Shown piece by piece: positions 7,326 through 16,006 of a stretch of DNA of 43,865 nucleotides. How positions within the stretch are numbered: position 1 is the first letter of the stretch; every line of letters begins with the position of its first letter. The notes under the pieces were generated by a model. That model made no database searches. It saw only the letters and a program-made list of their open reading frames with translations, and was not told the DNA's origin. Made by a program: the position numbers and the translations under genes. The stretch comes from Gammaproteobacteria bacterium (lineage in GTDB: Bacteria > Pseudomonadota > Gammaproteobacteria > JAKDMP01): NCBI GenBank assembly GCA_027018875.1, contig JALUYA010000038.1, positions 1 to 43,865 of the forward strand, given 5' to 3'.

Positions 7326-8006
7326 CTAAAAAAATGCATGCTTATTGCCCGGGTTGGGGAAAATGGTTGAGGATAAAGCCGGGCGCAAGCCATAAATCCC
7401 GCCTTGTTCTCTCGATTTTCCAGGGGGAGGTGAGATGAATCCGAGCGTTGGGCAAGGGCGTAACCCGGAGCGGCCTGGTTTGCCTTGCCGGTTGTTCAGC
7501 CACGGGGGTATAGCGGCGAGTTGTCGGCGGCGTTGCCCGGTGAGTTCGGTGGTCAGCGCAAGCCGGTAAGCGGCGAGATCCGTGCTCAAGGCCCGGGCGA
7601 TCGCGCTTTTTTTGAGGCGGGGGCGCTGTTGCGACACCAATCGATCCAGGCGGATTCGGGCCTTTTCCTGGTGACTGTCGGCCACCACGGGGAGGGCACC
7701 GGCTGGTTTCCGGCGGAATTGCCGGGCGAGTTCTTTGGTTACCGCAAGCCGGTAAACGGCGAGATCCGTGCTCAAGGCCCGGGCGATCGCGCTTTTTTTG
7801 AGGCGGGGGCGCTGTTGCGACACCAATCGATCCAGGCGGATTCGGGCCTTTTCCCGGTGACTGTCGGCCACCACGGGGAGGGCACCGGTAGGCTGCCGGC
7901 GGTGTTGTCCGGCGGGTCCGGCGAGCATCGTTGAAGTGGAGAGCAGGGGAGCGGCTGAAGTTGCATTCAGGGCGAGGATAAGAGGCAGTAGGAGGGGAAT
8001 AGGCAT
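7326..8006 (-). CDS. secreted tandem-repeat protein, unknown family
   Basis: A 226-residue protein with a predicted signal peptide (MPIPLLLPLILALNATSAAP). Two 62-residue repeats follow, each with ALPVVADSH-(R/Q)-EKARIRL, DRLVSQQRPRLKKSAIARAL and STDLA-YRLA-T-EL; they look basic and helical. The last 65 residues are low-complexity with no recognisable fold and may be poorly constrained. I do not recognise the repeat family. The strand is chosen because it has a signal peptide, a strong promoter (TTGACT-16-TATACT) and a palindromic operator over the -10; an opposing frame also reads through the repeats but has none of these. Confidence 0.65.
   Translation of the reverse strand: MPIPLLLPLILALNATSAAPLLSTSTMLAGPAGQHRRQPTGALPVVADSHREKARIRLDRLVSQQRPRLKKSAIARALSTDLAVYRLAVTKELARQFRRKPAGALPVVADSHQEKARIRLDRLVSQQRPRLKKSAIARALSTDLAAYRLALTTELTGQRRRQLAAIPPWLNNRQGKPGRSGLRPCPTLGFISPPPGKSREQGGIYGLRPALSSTIFPNPGNKHAFF
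7561..7746. repeat. tandem repeat unit 1 (186 bp)
   Basis: The first of two direct 186-bp units inside the secreted protein gene. Over its first 142 bases it differs from the next unit at only two positions that I can see, so the duplication is recent or kept uniform. Confidence 0.85.
7747..7932. repeat. tandem repeat unit 2 (186 bp)
   Basis: The second unit, encoding the N-terminal protein repeat on the reverse strand. Its last 44 bases diverge from unit 1, which marks the edge of the recent duplication. Confidence 0.85.
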
Positions 8007-8023
8007 GACAGTCTCGGTAATGG

Positions 8024-8062
8024 TGTTATAGATAAGTATAACAGCAAATATTAGAAAGTCAA
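8024..8062 (-). promoter_or_regulatory. promoter and operator of the tandem-repeat protein gene
   Basis: On the reverse strand TTGACT (8062-8057) and TATACT (8040-8035) are separated by 16 bp, a near-consensus sigma-70 promoter. A perfect inverted repeat TGTTATA-6-TATAACA occupies 8024-8043 and covers the -10. It carries the same TGTTA/TAACA half-sites as the operator in front of the GntR operon, though with a longer spacer. Repression by the neighbouring GntR protein is the simplest reading. Confidence 0.65.
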
Positions 8063-8078
8063 TTACCCTGAAATTTGA

Positions 8079-8222
8079 ATGAGTCTATTGATTGTCGAGT
8101 GGATGACGATGCTGTATGGAGGCAAGATACGCCGCAACAAGGTTCTGCGGAATTCGGGGGGATTACCCGTAGCGAACACCAACCCGTCGGAGTACCTTGC
8201 GAGCGCCGCGGAAGTGCTTTGA
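8079..8222 (+). CDS. doubtful small frame, 47 residues
   Basis: ATG at 8079 opens a 47-codon frame beginning MSLLIVEWMTMLYGGKIRRN and ending ASAAEVL. The composition is protein-like, but no clear ribosome-binding site precedes it and I recognise no family. It could be a real small gene, the remnant of a longer one, or chance. The rest of 8007-8303 contains the promoter of the left gene and a TATAAA (8277-8282) that may belong to the malate dehydrogenase promoter. Confidence 0.25.
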   Translation: MSLLIVEWMTMLYGGKIRRNKVLRNSGGLPVANTNPSEYLASAAEVL

Positions 8223-8303
8223 GAGTTAAAATAATTCCTGTTGGTTCCATTTGCGGTCTCCTTGACGGAGTCTGCTTATAAATTTTGCATAAGGAGTGGA
8301 TTT

Positions 8304-9284
8304 ATGACTCAGCCCATACGTATTGCAATCACCGGTGCCGCCGGTAACATCGGCTATGCGCTGGCTTTTCGGATCGCCGCCGGTGATCTGCTCGGTTCCC
8401 AACAACCGGTAATATTGCACCTTATCGAAATTCCCCCGGCGGCAAACGCCTTGGAAGGCGTGGTAATGGAATTATCCGACTGTGCCTTCCCGCTGGTGCG
8501 TAATATCGTGCCGAGTACGACCCCGGAAGAAGGGTTCCGTGATATCGATATAGGGTTTCTGGTCGGCGCCAAGCCGCGTGGCCCGGATATGGAGCGCAAG
8601 GATCTGCTCCAGGATAACGCGCGGATATTTTCCGTTCAGGGCAAGGCGCTCAATGCCGTCGCCAAGCGTGATGTCCGGGTGTTGGTGGTAGGCAATCCGG
8701 CCAATACCAATGCGCTGATCGCCAGCTCCAATGCCCCCGATCTCGATCCCGGCTGTTTCAGTTCCATGATGCGCCTGGATCATAACCGGGCGCTGGCCCA
8801 GCTGGCGGCCAAGCTCGATGTCCATGTCACCGATCTGCGCCAGATGATTGTGTGGGGGAATCATTCCGCTACACAATTCCCGGATATTGCCCAGGTATTG
8901 CTCCGGGGGCGGTCGGCGCGCGAAGCCGTATCCTGGGATTGGTACCGGGATCAATTCATCCCCACTATCCAGCAGCGTGGAGCCGCAATCATCAAGGCTC
9001 GTGGTGCCTCATCGGCAGCCTCGGCGGCCTCGGCGGCAATCGATGCAGTTCGCGACTGGGTTCGCGGAACACCCGCGGATGACTGGGTTAGCATGGCGGT
9101 TCCCGCCGACGGAAGTTATGGCATCGAACCGGGAATTTTCTATGGCTACCCGGTGAAATGTCGGGGGGGCAAGGTTTCGATTGTGCCTGGTCTGAGCTGT
9201 GATGATTTCGCCCGGGAGCGGATGCGGGCCAGCGAAAGGGAGTTGCGTGAAGAGCGTACCGCGATAGAGCAATTGCTTGGCTGA
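8304..9284 (+). CDS. mdh: malate dehydrogenase
   Basis: A 326-residue NAD-dependent malate dehydrogenase that interconverts malate and oxaloacetate in the TCA cycle. The Rossmann loop reads [17 protein letters not shown], the substrate arginine loops include [15 protein letters not shown], then [20 protein letters not shown] and the catalytic histidine in [12 protein letters not shown]. This is the cytosolic-type (type 2) family found in many proteobacteria and differs from the E. coli form. AAGGAGTGG lies just before the ATG. It stands alone in transcription direction, followed by a separate promoter for the next gene. Confidence 0.96.
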   Translation: MTQPIRIAITGAAGNIGYALAFRIAAGDLLGSQQPVILHLIEIPPAANALEGVVMELSDCAFPLVRNIVPSTTPEEGFRDIDIGFLVGAKPRGPDMERKDLLQDNARIFSVQGKALNAVAKRDVRVLVVGNPANTNALIASSNAPDLDPGCFSSMMRLDHNRALAQLAAKLDVHVTDLRQMIVWGNHSATQFPDIAQVLLRGRSAREAVSWDWYRDQFIPTIQQRGAAIIKARGASSAASAASAAIDAVRDWVRGTPADDWVSMAVPADGSYGIEPGIFYGYPVKCRGGKVSIVPGLSCDDFARERMRASERELREERTAIEQLLG

Positions 9285-9316
9285 GGAGAATCCAGTCCCC
9301 TTATTTAAACAGTTGT

Positions 9317-9346
9317 TTGAATTCAGGGAGCGATTTGGGCTATAGT
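9317..9346 (+). promoter_or_regulatory. sigma-70-like promoter of the acyl-CoA dehydrogenase gene
   Basis: TTGAAT (9317-9322), 18-bp spacer, TATAGT (9341-9346). The predicted transcript start near 9353 leaves too short a leader for the ATG at 9361 and supports initiation at 9385. Confidence 0.6.
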
Positions 9347-9384
9347 GAATTGCATCGGATATGGTTACCGTAGAGGTGCCGGTA

Positions 9385-11871
9385 ATGAATGCAGTTTTTG
9401 CCCTATTTTTATTGTTCGGACAATTGTTGGCGGGATTGTTGGGAGCGTTGTTCGCGGGCGTTAAGCGTGGCCTGTATCTCTTGTTGGGGGCTGTTTTCGG
9501 CGCACTGGGATACGCGGTGGGCTGGCTTTGGCGTGGCCTGGCGTTATCGGCCCGGGTCGCGGGGCTTGTGGTAGTTCGCCGGCGGTTGATTTCTGCGCCA
9601 TTGCTGTCCCAGTTCCGCCGGGTATTGCCGCCGATGTCCGATACCGAGCGTGCGGCACTCGAATCCGGTGGTGTGTGGTGGGAACGGGATCTGTTTTCGG
9701 GGATTCCCGACTGGGGAAAACTGCATGCGATGCCCCCGGCAACCCTGAGCAAAGAGGAAAAGGCCTTTATTGACGGGCCGTGCGAGACACTCTGCAATCG
9801 CCTGGATGAGTGGAAGATTACCCACGAATGGGCGGATTTGCCCCCGGATGTTTGGCAGACTTTGCGCCAGGAAGGGTTTTTCGCGATGATCATCCCCAAG
9901 CGCTATGGCGGCCTTGAGTTTTCCAATTACGGGCACGCCCAGGTTTTGTTGAAAATTGCCAGCCGCAGTCCAACCGCAGCGGCGACCGTGGCGGTGCCGA
10001 ATTCGCTGGGGCCGGCCGAGCTGATTCTGCATTATGGAACCGACGCGCAGCGGGAGTACTATTTGCCCCGGTTGGCCGATGGTCGCGAAGTACCCTGCTT
10101 TGCCCTGACCTCGCCCAGCGCCGGTTCCGATGCCACCTCGATCCGCGATACCGGGGTGATCTGTATGGGCCATTGGGAGGGCCGTGAGGTCATCGGCATC
10201 CGCCTCAATTGGGATAAGCGCTATATCACCCTGGCGCCGGTGGCAACCCTGCTCGGACTAGCCTTCAAGCTTTATGATCCCGAACACCTGGTCGGCGATC
10301 GGGACGAATATGGGATCACCTGCGCCTTGATTCCGACCAACCTTCCCGGTATTACAATTGGGCGGCGACATCTGCCGCTCAACGTACCTTTCCAGAATGG
10401 CCCGACCCAAGGCAAGGATGTGTTCGTGCCGCTGGATGCCATTATCGGTGGAATCAAGATGGCGGGTCATGGCTGGCGGATGCTGGTGGAAAACCTGTCG
10501 GTGGGCCGCTCGATTTCTCTACCGACCAATGCCACCGGGGGAGCCATGCGAACTCTCCATGCGGCCGGGGTTTATGCGCGGATCCGCAAGCAATTCCGGG
10601 TGCCCATCGCCGAGTTCGAGGGAATCCAGGAGCCGCTCGCGCGGATGGCGGCCGACGTGTATACCATGGAGGCCACGCGGCGGATGACGCTGGCCGCCCT
10701 GGACCAGGGCGAGCGTCCGGCGGTAGCCGCGGCGATCGTGAAGTACCACGTGACCGAGTTCGGCCGCCGGGTGGCCAACGATGGCATGGATATTCATGGT
10801 GGCAAAGGCATTATTTTGGGGCCGAGTAACTACCTGGCCCGCAACTGGCAGGCGGTGCCGATTGCCATCACCGTCGAGGGGGCCAATATTCTTACCCGCT
10901 CGCTGATGATCTTCGGCCAGGGTGCGATTCGCGCCCACCCCTTCATCTGGGAAGAAATGAAGGCGGCGGAGGCCAATGATTTGCCGGCCTTCGACCGGGC
11001 ATTTTTCGGTCATGTCGGCTTGTTGCTGCGCAATGCGGCCCGGGCCGGTCTGGCGGCACTCAGCGACGGGCGGCTCGGCACCCGGGTGCCTGCCGATAGT
11101 GCCTTGACCCTCCGCTATCGCCGGTTATCCCGTTATAGTTCGACCTTCGCGCTCCTGGGTGATATGAGCATGCTTTCTTTGGGTGGTGCACTTAAGCGCA
11201 GAGAACGTTTGTCGGCCCGTCTTGGTGACCTGCTGAGTTGCCTGTACATGGGTTCGGCGGTTCTCAAGCGGTATGCCGAAGAGGGCGAATGTGCGGAGGA
11301 TCTGGCGCTGGTGGAATATGCCTTGGATGATTTGGAACGCCGTTTGGATACAGGGATTGATGAAATTTTGGCGAACCTGCCGAATCGGCTGCTGGCCCGT
11401 CTGCTACGGGCGTTGGTGCTGCCCTATGGCAAACGCAATACTCCCGCCAGCGATGCCCTGGGGAATCGTGTGGCGGCGGCGGTTACTCACCCGAGCGCGA
11501 CTCGCAACCGCCTGGTTGCCGGGATTCACCGCGGTACTCCGGATGGCTTGACGATGCGGATGAATGAGGCGTTGGAGCTTGCTATCTGGGCCGAACCGCT
11601 TGAGCGGCGGATTGGCGAGGCGGTCAAGTCGGGTAGGATCGGTTCGGTGCCCGGTGCCGGGGAGGCCGAACTGCTTACGCCGGCGATTGCCGCCGGGGTG
11701 ATTTCCGCGGCCGAGGGCCAGCGCTTGACGCACTACTATTCTTTAGTGCGACAGTTTGTGGCCGTCGATGACTTCACCACCGAAGAGATTGCGGTCAACT
11801 CACCCGCCGCAAACGAAACCCAGCGGGTGGCGGCTTGGCGTGAAGCGCGGCGACGGGTGCATGCGGCCTGA
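9385..11871 (+). CDS. fadE: acyl-CoA dehydrogenase, FadE type
   Basis: An 828-residue FadE-like acyl-CoA dehydrogenase for the first step of fatty-acid beta-oxidation. The N-terminus has two hydrophobic segments (FALFLLFGQLLAGLLGALFAG and a second near residues 30-50), which suggest membrane attachment. The FAD-dependent core follows, with CFALTSPSAGSDATSIRDTG, MDIHGGKGIILGPSNYLARN and AITVEGANILTRSLMIFGQG. The C-terminal 250 residues correspond to the DUF1974 region that marks the FadE subfamily. The start at 9385 is used because TAGAGGTG lies 7 bases upstream. No other beta-oxidation gene is in the window. Confidence 0.93.
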   Translation: MNAVFALFLLFGQLLAGLLGALFAGVKRGLYLLLGAVFGALGYAVGWLWRGLALSARVAGLVVVRRRLISAPLLSQFRRVLPPMSDTERAALESGGVWWERDLFSGIPDWGKLHAMPPATLSKEEKAFIDGPCETLCNRLDEWKITHEWADLPPDVWQTLRQEGFFAMIIPKRYGGLEFSNYGHAQVLLKIASRSPTAAATVAVPNSLGPAELILHYGTDAQREYYLPRLADGREVPCFALTSPSAGSDATSIRDTGVICMGHWEGREVIGIRLNWDKRYITLAPVATLLGLAFKLYDPEHLVGDRDEYGITCALIPTNLPGITIGRRHLPLNVPFQNGPTQGKDVFVPLDAIIGGIKMAGHGWRMLVENLSVGRSISLPTNATGGAMRTLHAAGVYARIRKQFRVPIAEFEGIQEPLARMAADVYTMEATRRMTLAALDQGERPAVAAAIVKYHVTEFGRRVANDGMDIHGGKGIILGPSNYLARNWQAVPIAITVEGANILTRSLMIFGQGAIRAHPFIWEEMKAAEANDLPAFDRAFFGHVGLLLRNAARAGLAALSDGRLGTRVPADSALTLRYRRLSRYSSTFALLGDMSMLSLGGALKRRERLSARLGDLLSCLYMGSAVLKRYAEEGECAEDLALVEYALDDLERRLDTGIDEILANLPNRLLARLLRALVLPYGKRNTPASDALGNRVAAAVTHPSATRNRLVAGIHRGTPDGLTMRMNEALELAIWAEPLERRIGEAVKSGRIGSVPGAGEAELLTPAIAAGVISAAEGQRLTHYYSLVRQFVAVDDFTTEEIAVNSPAANETQRVAAWREARRRVHAA

Positions 11872-11963
11872 TTGAAGTAGGCTGCCGCGTGGAGTGTGAA
11901 CCATTTCCAGACCGGGAGCCGGGAGTCCGGTAGTGGCGGGTACTACCTGTGGATCGGGTGCAT

Positions 11964-13913
11964 TCAGTCCTTTCCGGCGGATGGGTGGGTTTCTCCCTTG
12001 GCTTTGGATATGCCGGCGGCCGCGGCCACGCGGTTACGGCCATTGGACTTGGCCCGGTACAGCGCCTGGTCGGCCGCGGCAAGCAGGGTTTCGGCCTGTT
12101 CGCACCCGGGGCCCAAGGCGGCAATACCCAGACTGATCCGCACATCCAGCCCGGGCGCGACTTGGGACCAGTCGTACCCGGCTACCCGCAGGCGCATGTT
12201 TTCACAGGCCGTTAGGGCTTCTTCCCCGCTGGTTTCCGGAAAAACGATGACAAATTCTTCTCCTCCATAGCGCCCGGCGCTGTCGGTGGCCCGCAAGTGC
12301 GACCGGAACAGTTCGGCGATGGCGCACAGTACCTGGTCTCCGGTGGCATGCCCCCAGGTATCGTTGATCTGTTTGAAGTAATCCAAATCGGCCATGGATA
12401 CCGCCAGGGGATGCCCGAAACGTATGGCGCGATAGATCTCCTGTTGCAGCACCGAGTCGATTTCACGGCGGTTGGGGAGTTTGGTCAGCGGATCGTGCCG
12501 GCTTTGCTGATCTACCAGTTTGAATAGTCTTGACTGTTCGCGCAGGGCTTGCTCAAGCGACTGGGTGGTATGTTCCAGTGCCGCGGTGCGGCTGGCCACG
12601 CGTTCCTCCAGGGTTCGCCGATGTTGCTCGAGTACATCTCTTAAGCGGGTATTGGCGATGGCGGCGCCGACCTGGTTAGCGAAATTTTCCAGCAGGCGTT
12701 TGTGGGTGGGATTGAAGGCGTGGGCCGTGTAGTCCTGGACACTCAATACGCCGACGACCTGTTCCCTGAAGCGTATGGGCAGGGCGATCAGTGCGAGCGG
12801 TTCCCGCCCCGTTATCAGTATGCGTTGGAGTGCCGGATGGTCGCTGCCGCGGGTATCGGGAATAAAAATGGCCTCATCGTGCTCCACCGGCCAGGTCAGC
12901 AGACCCTCACCCAGCGGCCGGCGCCGGGGTGGTTTGAGAACACCGTCATCATAGTTGAGGCGGATTTCGATTTGTCGTCGCTCGGGGAGATAGAGGGCAA
13001 CATGGAAAACCGAAAAAGCCACCAGTTTTCGGGTTTCGGTAAAGATGACCTCAAGCAGGTTGTCGAGATCCAGGTTGGCATTGGCCGCCTGGTTCACCCG
13101 ATCGATCGCCGTGAGTTCGCGCACCCGCTGGCGTTCGCGTTCCATCGTGATGCCCAGGCGGTTGAATACCAGCGCGGCGCTCAATACGAAGGCAATGAAA
13201 ACGGCAAAGCCGAGCGGGGGGATGTTGGCATAGGTCAGGGCGGCAACCAGCCCGGTGAAGCCGACTCCCGCCTCGGTCAGAAAGGTTACCCAGTCGATCG
13301 GTGGATAGCGGCGGGAGCGGGAAGCCGGCCGTCTCCATGCCAGGCCAAGGAACAGGATTTCGTTGATAATCTGCAGGGTCAGGACCAGGACGACGACCCG
13401 GGCGAGATCGGTCAGGCTCAGGCTGACCAGGGGAACGGATCCCCCGAGGACGAGATAGAGATTACCCGCGGCTAGGGCGGTGATAAAAAACATACCGGCA
13501 TTGGCGCCGATCCGAAATAACCACTTGATCCAACCATGTCCCTGGGGGGTGGCCAGGCTCCATAGGGCGACGGCGGTGGCGGTGGCCAGGGCACCCCAGA
13601 GGGGGCCCAGAACCAGCAGAGCGGCGACTTGGGTCAAGGCGGCGAAGGAGATGTAGCCGCTTGCATGGCGGTGGACGGCCTGGCCCGGTACCGCCAGGCT
13701 CAGAAGCACCAGTGTCATTAGAGTGAATAAAACCAAGGCGCCAATCGCGCTGGAATTTAGGTGTAATCCCATGGTCGAGGCCGCGAGGCCCAGCACCGTG
13801 GCCAGCCCGGCATACAAAGCGGCCACCCATCCGGGAGTGGGTGTCCCCCCATGGTGCTCCCCATGGTGCTTTGTTACGAGTGCATTTAATATTGCAATAC
13901 GAAACCGACTCAT
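11964..13913 (-). CDS. membrane GAF-GGDEF diguanylate cyclase
   Basis: A 649-residue protein. About eight hydrophobic segments occupy residues 25-250. A GAF-type sensor follows (about 290-430; AFSVFHVALYLPERRQIEIR, LALIALPIRFREQVVGVLSV), then a coiled coil, then a GGDEF domain (about 485-640). The catalytic signature is GRYGGEEFVIVFPE near residue 550. RATD sits five residues before GGEEF, so the allosteric inhibitory I-site (RxxD) is present. It should make cyclic di-GMP at the membrane. It is divergent from the DUF4136 lipoprotein gene, only 18 bp between starts. Confidence 0.92.
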   Translation of the reverse strand: MSRFRIAILNALVTKHHGEHHGGTPTPGWVAALYAGLATVLGLAASTMGLHLNSSAIGALVLFTLMTLVLLSLAVPGQAVHRHASGYISFAALTQVAALLVLGPLWGALATATAVALWSLATPQGHGWIKWLFRIGANAGMFFITALAAGNLYLVLGGSVPLVSLSLTDLARVVVLVLTLQIINEILFLGLAWRRPASRSRRYPPIDWVTFLTEAGVGFTGLVAALTYANIPPLGFAVFIAFVLSAALVFNRLGITMERERQRVRELTAIDRVNQAANANLDLDNLLEVIFTETRKLVAFSVFHVALYLPERRQIEIRLNYDDGVLKPPRRRPLGEGLLTWPVEHDEAIFIPDTRGSDHPALQRILITGREPLALIALPIRFREQVVGVLSVQDYTAHAFNPTHKRLLENFANQVGAAIANTRLRDVLEQHRRTLEERVASRTAALEHTTQSLEQALREQSRLFKLVDQQSRHDPLTKLPNRREIDSVLQQEIYRAIRFGHPLAVSMADLDYFKQINDTWGHATGDQVLCAIAELFRSHLRATDSAGRYGGEEFVIVFPETSGEEALTACENMRLRVAGYDWSQVAPGLDVRISLGIAALGPGCEQAETLLAAADQALYRAKSNGRNRVAAAAGISKAKGETHPSAGKD

Positions 13914-13931
13914 TTTCAGAGGCCCCAGCTT

Positions 13932-14483
13932 ATGCGTATTGGATTCCGTATTTCGTGGCTAATCTTCGTCTTGGTGCTTGTGGCCGGCTGCGCGACTCAA
14001 GTGAATTATCAATATAATAGCGCACCATACGCCGGGTGGCGATATTTTTCCTGGCGGGGGCCGGGGCATCAACGGCTAAGAAATCCGCTGATCGATAGCG
14101 GCATCCTTGCAACCCGGGTGCACAAGGCGGTGGTGGCAGTCTTATCCAAGAGGGGTTATAGGCAAGCTCCAACTTCGGCGAGCACCGATTTCATCGTTAC
14201 CTATCACACTACCTTGCAGGAAAGACAAGTGCCTGCGGCCGCCGATGTGGGGTTTGTCTATGGGGGTTGGGGGACGCTACCCTTTGGTACGGTAGTGGTT
14301 GCCAGGCCCAACCGGAAAATACGTCGGGCGGACCTGATCATCGATATAATTGACGCGAAAACCGATAAGCTTGTGTGGCGCGGGTGGGTCTCGCGTTCAC
14401 TTGGCCCCAGTGATTACTCTCGCAAGGCCGTGACTGAAGCGGTTGCGCGGATCTTGAGCAAATTTCCCCCGTCAGGGCATTGA
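13932..14483 (+). CDS. DUF4136 lipoprotein
   Basis: A 183-residue lipoprotein: a signal with lipobox LVAGC (Cys about 20), followed by the DUF4136 pattern. YAGWRYFSW stands near the start, LATRVHKAVVAVLSKRGYRQ and STDFIVTYHTTL in the middle, GTVVVARPNRKIRRADLIID and TDKLVWRGWVSRSL near the end, then a C-terminal helix of KAVTEAVARILSKFPP. The family is found in the outer-membrane lipoprotein fraction and has no established function. AGAGG is upstream of the ATG. It lies 8 bp before gspA. Confidence 0.88.
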   Translation: MRIGFRISWLIFVLVLVAGCATQVNYQYNSAPYAGWRYFSWRGPGHQRLRNPLIDSGILATRVHKAVVAVLSKRGYRQAPTSASTDFIVTYHTTLQERQVPAAADVGFVYGGWGTLPFGTVVVARPNRKIRRADLIIDIIDAKTDKLVWRGWVSRSLGPSDYSRKAVTEAVARILSKFPPSGH

Positions 14484-14491
14484 TACGGTTC

Positions 14492-16003
14492 ATGTACGCT
14501 GAATTCTTTGGTCTTACCCGAACGCCATTTTCAATTGCACCGGATCCGCGTTATCTCTATCTGAGCCGGCAGCATCGAGAGGCCCTGGTGCATCTGGAGT
14601 ATGGGGCTAGTGAAAGCAATGGTTTCGTGCTCCTAACCGGGGAGATCGGCAGTGGGAAAACGACACTGGTACGGCGGTTGCTGGAGCAGTTACCTTCCAG
14701 AGTGGAGGTGGCCTACCTGTTTAACCCCGATTTGACGCCGGAGGCGATGCTATGTGCCATTTTGTCGGAATTTGGAGTCGAGATTGCGGGGACCTCGACG
14801 ACGCGCGAGGCGCTTGCCTCGCGGTTGTACCGGTACCTGCTGAGCGCCCATACCCGGGGGCGGCGCGTGGTGGTGGTGATTGACGAGGCCCAACGGCTCA
14901 GCGCGGTGGCGCTGGAGGAGATCCGCCTGTTGACCAATCTGGAAACCAACCAGTGCAAGCTTCTCAACGTGATTTTGGTGGGGCAGCCCGAGCTCCGGGA
15001 TGCACTCATGCGCCCGGAGTTGCGCCAACTGACCCAGCGGATTACGGCAAGGTATCATTTGGGGCCGCTCACGTTGGATGAAACCCGGCTCTATATCGGG
15101 CACCGCCTGCGTCTGGCCGGGGCGCCGGGACGAATTTTCAGCCCCGCCGCCATACGCCTGATCCAGCGTAGATCTCATGGCATCCCCCGCTTGATTAACC
15201 AGATTTGTGAGCGGGCGATGATGGGAGCCTATGCCCGGGGCCGGCGCGAGGTTAGCGTTTCTTTGGTCCACGAGGCGGTGCGTGACCTGGCGGGGTTGCC
15301 CGCCAGGGGCAAGGCGATGGGTCGGCCGTTGCTGTTGCTGTTGGCGCTGATCGCCGGGGGAGGCGCCTTTGCCTGGTGGGCGGGCCGAGGCACTGGCCCG
15401 GAGAGGCCGGTGAACATCTCTGTGGCATTCCCGCAATGGGTGGTCTCCGCTTCGGCGGCAGGTCCGGCCAGGGAGCTTCTGCGCTTATGGGGGGTTGCCC
15501 CTACCCCGGGTGATTCCCCTTGTCGCAGCGCCGGACTGCAAGGCCTTGCTTGTTTGCACACCGAAGGAGATTTGGCGTTACTGCGGCTGCTTAACCGCCC
15601 CGCCGCGCTGATGCTTGTAGTAGGCAAACACCGGGTAACGGTCATCGTTGAACATATCGGCGCAAGCCATGTTCGTTTGGCCCTGGCGCCGGGAATCGAG
15701 CGGGAATTTAGCCTGGCGGTACTGGAAAAATACTGGTATGGGCAAATGTGGCTCTTGTGGCGTCCACCCGGGGGCACCGTCTTGCTTCGCCCCGGCATGC
15801 GTGGGGCCGGGGTGGCCTGGTTGCGCCGGTCTTTGGGCATGCCGGGGCATGCCCGGGATCGCTTTGGGACGGCACTTGAAAAAGCCGTTCGTGTATTCCA
15901 GCAACATGTGGGCCTGGCCACCGACGGGATCGCCGGTCCGCGAACCCTGATAGCATTGAGAAGCCGGCTGGAACCCTTGGCGGGTCCCCGGCTGGGAGGA
16001 TAA
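14492..16003 (+). CDS. gspA: GspA/ExeA-like AAA ATPase with peptidoglycan-binding domain
   Basis: A 503-residue protein. Residues 1-25 read MYAEFFGLTRTPFSIAPDPR, the hallmark of ExeA/GspA. Walker A is LTGEIGSGKTTLV near residue 50, Walker B VVVIDEAQRLS near 130. A single transmembrane segment lies near 276-295, and the periplasmic part ends with a peptidoglycan-binding type 1 domain near 431-500 (RPGMRGAGVAWLRRSL, FGTALEKAVRVFQQ, LATDGIAGPRTLIAL). In Aeromonas, ExeA with ExeB remodels peptidoglycan to let the type II secretin assemble. ATG at 14492 is preferred over a TTG at 14480 because homologues begin MYAEFF. Confidence 0.9.
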   Translation: MYAEFFGLTRTPFSIAPDPRYLYLSRQHREALVHLEYGASESNGFVLLTGEIGSGKTTLVRRLLEQLPSRVEVAYLFNPDLTPEAMLCAILSEFGVEIAGTSTTREALASRLYRYLLSAHTRGRRVVVVIDEAQRLSAVALEEIRLLTNLETNQCKLLNVILVGQPELRDALMRPELRQLTQRITARYHLGPLTLDETRLYIGHRLRLAGAPGRIFSPAAIRLIQRRSHGIPRLINQICERAMMGAYARGRREVSVSLVHEAVRDLAGLPARGKAMGRPLLLLLALIAGGGAFAWWAGRGTGPERPVNISVAFPQWVVSASAAGPARELLRLWGVAPTPGDSPCRSAGLQGLACLHTEGDLALLRLLNRPAALMLVVGKHRVTVIVEHIGASHVRLALAPGIEREFSLAVLEKYWYGQMWLLWRPPGGTVLLRPGMRGAGVAWLRRSLGMPGHARDRFGTALEKAVRVFQQHVGLATDGIAGPRTLIALRSRLEPLAGPRLGG

Positions 16004-16006
16004 GCG

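Noticed and set aside
7485-7934. Rightward frame through the tandem repeats
   Set aside because: It lacks a signal peptide and a promoter; the opposite strand has a signal peptide, a near-consensus promoter and an operator.
9009-9899. Leftward frame of 296 codons across the mdh/fadE junction
   Set aside because: It overlaps two clear genes and has the basic, proline- and asparagine-rich composition of a shadow frame.
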